A stretch of DNA of 64,000 nt, from assembly GCA_027924585.1 (NCBI GenBank), contig BSBM01000361.1, forward strand, positions 65,377,501-65,441,500. Direction: 5' to 3'. The notes beneath the pieces are model-generated. The model saw nothing but the letters and a program-made list of their open reading frames with translations. It did not search any database and had not been told where the DNA came from. The stretch comes from Larix kaempferi. Lineage: Eukaryota > Streptophyta > Pinopsida > Pinales > Pinaceae. Each line of letters starts with the position of its first letter. The first letter of the stretch is position 1. This document shows, piece after piece, positions 58,019-64,000 of the stretch. Position numbers and translations under genes: made by a program.

Positions 58019-61000
58019 CTGACCACACTTTGCTCACTAGCAACACTTTCCTGCACCAGCTGCAACCAATTGATTCAATTTCCACCTGTGACATTCATCA
58101 TTACAATTCTCGTTAGGCCAAGTATAACCCAAACATTTAAAAATCAGTCAATGGGTTTTTCCCCAGTCGACATGGATAGTCCATGCTTCACTCATGATAC
58201 TTCCACACTTTTTATGCTTGCCCAACACACACATGAATTCCTTCATGTTCATCCATTCACAGGAAATTCATTAATTAGCATTCACAATTCACTTTAATCA
58301 AATAAACACACTTTTACTTTCAATCATGCATGCATTCAACAATTTTCTAATTTTATAAATGCATCAATAAAAAGGAAAGGGAGAAAGCAGTAAGAGTTTT
58401 CTCCTCTTAGTCTTGTTCCATTCTAGAACCCACACCACCACTGTGGTTTTCATGCTCCTGTCCTCTTTCACTTCAACGTGAATGCTTGACCTGCCCTTCT
58501 TGGCTATGACACGTAGTGTCTATGGTCTGTTCCAGACCTCTCAACCATGGAGTCCCTCCACATGGTTTATCTACAACTCTTGGCTGCTAGGACTCACACA
58601 GTCCCACTAGCCGCATCTTTCCATTACTGCTCATGCTGAGCTCTTTAGGACGGTTACATGTCCACATGCATCCTTAAGATGCTTTCATAGTCATTGTTTC
58701 CAACAATACCTACACTCAAACATTGAATTAATTCACATGTTTAGTTTATTTTCATAGGAAATCATAACCAAATCATATACACATGTATATTCATAAGCAA
58801 GAAATTACAAGATAACCAAATTATCTGCATTGGATGTCTTCACTTTATTCCATAGGGTTCTTCTTTGCTTTACAAGCCTTGCAATCACCTATGGATATAA
58901 TAACGAATGTTGGGATAGCACGCAGGCTACTCCTCAACATCAATTAATCTTGCATGTTTGGCCAGCACGCAGGCTGCTCCACAACACCAAATAATACATG
59001 CTCAACTAGTCACTTTCTGGATTTACTAAGCAGCTTTTAGTTCTTTCAGGGTCCTTGCTTCCTGCACTGACCAAAGTTTCCAACAAAGAAACAATAATGC
59101 ATCAGCTCACTGTTACAAGCTTATGCTTGAACCTTCATTATTTCAAATAAGAAATGAATGAAATTGAATACTTATCTGTATTGTGCATTTCCTCTCTGGT
59201 CCACAGGGTCCTGCTTTTACTTTATAAGCCTTGGGATCCTCCTGCGGACTAGGGTGTTTGGCCAGCACACAGGCTGCTCCAAATCATCAAATAATTAATG
59301 CCCTACCAGTACACCTTCACGCCGACTGGGTTTACCAAGCATTTGGTGGTGCCCAACTAGTCCCATACCTGGTTGGCCCTCTCCATTGCCGAGCCAGCAC
59401 ATATGTCTGGGTCATCGGCCAATGGAAGGTAACTGCGCCACTGACCATTACAGGTCAAGGCTCCACTACTCTGCCTTAGGCTTGCATCAGCCTTTCACAT
59501 GTATCACAATCCCTCAATGCGCATAACAATTCTTCACCCACACAAGGGTGGCACTTCTTCTCTTGTGTAAACCGACGTTTCCATTTAGGAATTCTTTAGG
59601 TGACTTTTTAACTGCAGGCTATCATGGCCCCATGATACCCACTCACCCTACACAAGGGTTACCACTGCTCCTACAGTCCTCTTGAGTATTCTTTTCTTTA
59701 CTTTTCCCTTTAATGTGTAGCACTGAATTTCATATGTATAATCTGTCAACACAAAATGGATAGCAAGCTCATTAGTGTTGCTGCTCTAGAACTGTAAACA
59801 TATTTCATAACATTCACTATCCAACCTTGAAACACCAGGAATGCGTCCATTCCCTTAAGGCGTAGTCAATATTGGAATCCTTATCATAACTCAGCACCAG
59901 AAAGGCGTGCACTCCTTACTGATGTGAACTATGAAGGTCCTAATCATACTTCAAGCAGTTTGCCATAATGGAAATAAAATCAAAACATGCTTTGCATATT
60001 AACTCTAATAAACAGACATGCATGTATGTATATATTATTCAGGGTTTATGGAACACTTATCCATTTTGCAGATGTTATTTCTCTTCTTTAATGAGGAATG
60101 GAGGCTCCTTCTCTGAGCTGACAGTCCCTTGGTTTGCCATCCCAATTCCTTTTGATGTTACCTAACCTTCATATGTCTTACTAACATAATCTTCACCATC
60201 TCACTCATATTGTTTACCAATCATGTAGTGCAGACGAGACATTAATAATGTCTTATGGCGTTTCACCTGAAACCCATTTTCAAATCATGGAATCTCTTCC
60301 CATGAAGTTTGGCTTCTGCAGGCCCACTCTCATGGTCTTACTGCAATGTGTCTTCCTGACACACTTATTGAATATCCAAACAGTTAGCAACATTTAACAA
60401 TACAATTCAAATCCGATTGTTCCATAACCAATCCATGGCACTAATAATTAAATTCAGTATGAATTTGCAACTCTGTCTACTACAGAAATTGGTTTTCTTA
60501 TCCATGAGGCTATCCTCATATTGTTTGGCTCCTGTAAGTGACACCACTCTACCCGTTATGGTCTTATGCCCGCTACCATACATGAGCATCCACTTACAGC
60601 ATGTCCCCCTGACACATTTTCATATAAGCCAAACAGTCATTAGCAATTATTAGCAAAATTTCAAATTCGAAACATTTACAAATCTGAGATTTACAACTGT
60701 TCTTACTAACAGAACTTAGAGCTCTCAACCATGAGATTCCTTCTCATAAGCTCTAGATCAAATTTTCAAATTTGTTTCTCACAGAAATTTGATTTGCAAT
60801 TGTGATATTATTCTCATGGGAATGTTTTCAGATTTGTTTCATGCATACTCAGTTGCAAAATACAGTCACATCACTTATGCAATTTAATGAGACTTTGGGA
60901 TACTCATTATTTCACAGTCATATCATTCATACAACTCTGTCCTTCCATAGAGCACTCTAGCAGCCCATCGATCACGATTGGGCTCTTCATGCACTTACTA

Positions 61001-62487
61001 TTCTGCATTCATAACAGCCCATGAAATGATCCTAGAATTATCATTAATGCATCATTTCATTCATTATTTTTTTTGCAATAACATATGCATCATCCCTATG
61101 CATTCATACAATGCATCACAAGATTTATAAAATCTCTTAATGCACATCTACTCAATGCTACATTGCATTGTTTCATGAGTACTATGCATTCAAGCATATT
61201 ATGATCGAAACATGACTATCTCATATAACTTGCATTACCATAATCAGGACCACCAGTCCTCTCTCGCTTTCGTTATTAAGCACATAACCATCATACACAT
61301 GGCATGATATAAATTCATATGAATGCATTGAGATTTCTAAACAGTCATAGGGTGTAAGGATCATTTCCCTCACTTACCCACACCTCACCAAGCTTGGTAG
61401 GTTAACAGTCCCAATCGGTATTCAATATCACATGCAAACTAACTCAACATAGCTCAAACATAGTTGAAGAGATCTTACTAAATCCTCTTTCAACATTCAT
61501 GCATTTTGGCACCAATAATCATTACCTGCATGGTTACCATTAACATCGCCTGATGTTACCTGATCAGTTGGCCTCTTACCAAGGCTGCTTAGTCCTTTTG
61601 CTGACTTTATGATCATAGATTTGTTGCACCACCCTTTCTGCATAAGGTTGTTGGCTTCATGCAACAACATCCTCAGCACATTTAGCCATGCTCTTTGTTA
61701 TCTTTGGTCCTACAACCAATACCAATCATCAATAGTGATTACCAACCACAATATTCTCCATTAGTGGTTCATTGCATATGCAGACTTCATTATTCTACCA
61801 ATATGCAATATCCCATTTATGCACAAGCATTTCCATATGCACTATGCAATGTTTGTTAAGATGCCATCTAGTGCATATACATCTATGTAATCCCTTACAT
61901 TTTAACATTTTTATGCCATATGACAATTTCATAATTATAAGTATGATAACAAAAGGGGTTTAAGGAATTCTTCCCTTTTCGATCCCTCCTTGTAACATGG
62001 AATTCCTCTTTCACATCGTAGCTGGTTTGATTTCATGGCATGCTACTTCCAGGCATGCAATTCTAGAATTTGCCCATATTGACAATAATTTTGCCAAAAC
62101 AACCACTGGCACTTTTCTGCACTAAATATCTATGATATATGTAGACCTCATTCAAACTCTGGTCATGCATCATTGTTCCCTGCTGGACAAGCTTTCCAAT
62201 GCTTGTCTTCACGCTCCATTCCGACATCGGGTGCGGGAACTGCATCTCTTCAAAAATGACAACTTTCACTCCAATTCTGCACATTTTACACAGTTGTATT
62301 TTGGTCCAGAATGCCAACTTCAGCCACCTGTGGAAGAAAATCTATGAAGAATCACAAAAACTTTTATATCGGGCGAAGTTAGTCCATATAACAAGGAACA
62401 CTCAGTAATTCGCGGATCTCAATTTCGATGCACCATTCATCTTTTATAAAATTCTAGGTTTAACTACTTTTCCTTTTTAACTCCCTT
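58019..62487 (-). other. Non-coding leader-like region of F with internal duplications
   Basis: No supported gene. Segments 58821-59020 and 59165-59325 are diverged copies of each other (shared CCAGCACRCAGGCTGCTCC and TTTACAAGCCTTG). Segments 60260-60420 and 60500-60680 are another pair (shared CTGACACA and CCAAACAGT). The region has many small unrelated frames. Confidence 0.5.
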
Positions 62488-63118
62488 TGCAACCTGTGCT
62501 CCACCTGTGCGCCACCTGCGCACAACCTATGCGCCACCTGCGCACAACCTGCACGCAACCTGTGCGCAACCTATGCACCACCGGCGCACAACCTACGTAC
62601 AACCTGCGCGCAACCTGTGCGCAACCCGCATGCAATCTGCGCGCAACCTGTGCGCAACCCGCATGCAATCTGCGCGCAACCCGCACGCAATCTGCGCACA
62701 ATCTACGCGCAATCTGTGCGCGACCTGCGCGCAATCCACACGCAATCTGTGCACAATCCGCCCACAACCCGCACGCAACCCGCACGCAATCCACGCTCAA
62801 TCTATGCGCGACCTGTGCGCAATCCGCATGCAATCTGCGCGCAATCCGCGCGTAGTATGTGCACGACCTGCGCGCAATTCCGTGCGCAATCCGCACTCAA
62901 TCTGCGCGCAATCCACGCGCAATCTGTGTGCGACCTACGCGCAATCCGAGCGTAATCCGCACGCAATCTGCGCGCAACCTACACGCAATCTACGCACAAT
63001 CCGCGCACAATCTGTGCGTGACCTGCGCGCAATCCGTGCACAATCTGCACGCAATCTGCGCGCAATCCGTGCGCAATCTATGCGCGACCTGCGCGCAATC
63101 CGCACGTAATCTGCGTGC
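62488..63118. repeat. 11-bp minisatellite, about 57 units
   Basis: Units such as GCGCAACCTGT, GCGCAATCTGC and GCGCAATCCGC repeat with almost constant 11-bp period (one 12-bp unit near 62875). The array changes gradually from CAACCTG-type units at left to CAATCTG/CAATCCG-type at right, with a recurring triplet of units (CAATCTGT, CGACCTGC, CAATCCGC). Since no unit carries a stop in any frame, all frames on both strands are open; these are not genes. Confidence 0.9.
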
Positions 63119-64000
63119 TTGCGGGGGTCATATCTCCCTCATCCCTTAACCAAATTGGACGAATTTGGTACCATTGGAAAGCTCTGGAAGAGGTCTATGC
63201 AGCTGGGTGATCTTCTTCTGCATCTGAGGAATTTGTCCCTGTCATTTTCCAAAATCAAAATTCCACCCCCAACTTCCCAATTCCACATCAAAACATTCTG
63301 TCTCTTGCCTGCAAATCTCTAAGAAGGGATTTTCTTTTCATTTCACATCCAACAATCCAACCAATGGGTTCACAACTAATCTCCAAGTAGCCAACAAGCA
63401 CGGGTAAGGAAACTCATGAGCATAAGGGCGTAATTTGCAGGCTTTCCTCACTTCTGAAAACCATCAATTGGCCACACAATGTGGATTCATTGTAATTAAC
63501 AATCATCATTAAGACATGGGGCTGTAACAACTGACTGTTCATGCTTTTACTCAGGAAATTAACAAACAGAACTCATTTCCAGCCATGCTCAACATTCAAG
63601 TTCATGCATTCAAAGCATCATGGACATTCAAGGAACATGGATTCCTCATTAATCAAGGTCTCAAGCACATGATGCATCATCTCCTATGCACAACAATTAA
63701 CAACAACAACAACAAAACAATATAAGATGGCAGAGGTTGCCCCTCCTTTCTCTCCTCCATGGAGGCAAACAGACAAAGACAAACTGAATGCTACAGCATT
63801 GGGGACAAATTAGAGTAAGCATTCAACCTGAAAATGAATTTTCTCGCTCCTTCCTCTATTTCATAGAATGCAATCAATGCAAGCAGCTTGCAAAAATCCC
63901 CAAACAGTCATGGAAATGATTTTCCATTCCAACAAATAGAAGCCATGCGATCTTGAGGTTTCTTTAATGCATCTTAGTTCCAAATACAAAATGCATGTAC
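63119..64000. other. No gene recognised
   Basis: AT-rich sequence after the minisatellite. No LTR edge or primer site of F was found before the window ends. Confidence 0.5.

Larger units (their letters stand above)
55794..64000 (-). mobile_element. Element F, gag-only LTR element, running off the window
   Basis: Minus-strand element inserted in the 5' LTR of E. Its left (3') LTR is 55794-57421, starting TGTAACGTCCCC and ending GGGTATTACA, followed by a purine tract. Directly after it comes a short gag-like frame with a zinc knuckle and no protease, RT or integrase. From 58019 to the end there is only non-coding DNA with duplications and an 11-bp minisatellite. The 5' LTR is not in the window, so it is unknown whether this is one element with a very long leader. 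Confidence 0.65.

Noticed and set aside
62477-63149. Several overlapping Arg/Cys/Asn-rich reading frames of 96-200 codons on both strands
   Set aside because: They are produced by the 11-bp minisatellite, whose unit has no stop codon in any frame; no start context or domain supports translation.
1-64000. CRISPR arrays, operons, tRNA or rRNA genes
   Set aside because: None seen; repeats present are LTRs and minisatellites, and the coding content is plant retrotransposon sequence.

Overview
This window looks like intergenic DNA from a seed plant with a large, repeat-dense nuclear genome. The evidence is a stack of Ty3/gypsy and Copia-type LTR retrotransposons, AT-rich sequence, primer sites for initiator-Met tRNA, chromodomain and Tat/Ogre-type polymerase domains, and no bacterial gene organisation. 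A gymnosperm or a large-genome angiosperm would both fit; the sequence alone does not decide. I see no intact host gene and no rRNA or tRNA gene. The only host-like coding trace is a PHD-finger-like exon on the minus strand near 4.2-4.4 kb.

Layout. 1-1076: 5' end of a minus-strand gypsy element (family B, copy B0). 1077-8067: old, mostly unassignable DNA with a Copia gag relic (1831-2680), an imperfect tandem duplication (2652-3944), the PHD-like fragment and a cluster of small palindromes. 8068-11293: copy B1, with a perfect 5-bp target duplication (TTGGA). 11294-13201: unassigned. From 13.2 kb to the end the window is one nested stack. Plus-strand element C (gag-PR-RT) is split inside its reverse transcriptase by minus-strand chromovirus A (17483-32696). 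A itself holds copy B2 in its left LTR (19022-23298) and the gag-only Copia-like element G in its integrase (24151-27101, target duplication GTGAC). C resumes at 32697 and is cut at 33371 by plus-strand element D. D is cut at 39575 by minus-strand Tat-type element E. The 5' LTR of E is cut at 55794 by F, a minus-strand LTR element with only a short gag, which runs off the window and carries a long leader and an 11-bp minisatellite.

How the parts relate. All elements are broken by stops and frameshifts, so none seems autonomous today. Three points stand out. First, the LTRs of E carry a long sense-strand reading frame (about 1,050 codons, coiled-coil and Gln-rich) upstream of the apparent TATA box. 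The two copies of its C-terminal half share only the terminal stop, so the frame was probably open when E inserted. Second, copies B1 and B2 share the same two internal deletions, removing the RT and the integrase core, yet sit at different sites, so a defective template was copied in trans. Third, B2 is flanked by a 110-bp direct repeat of target DNA instead of a 5-bp one. All boundaries and comparisons were made by eye.
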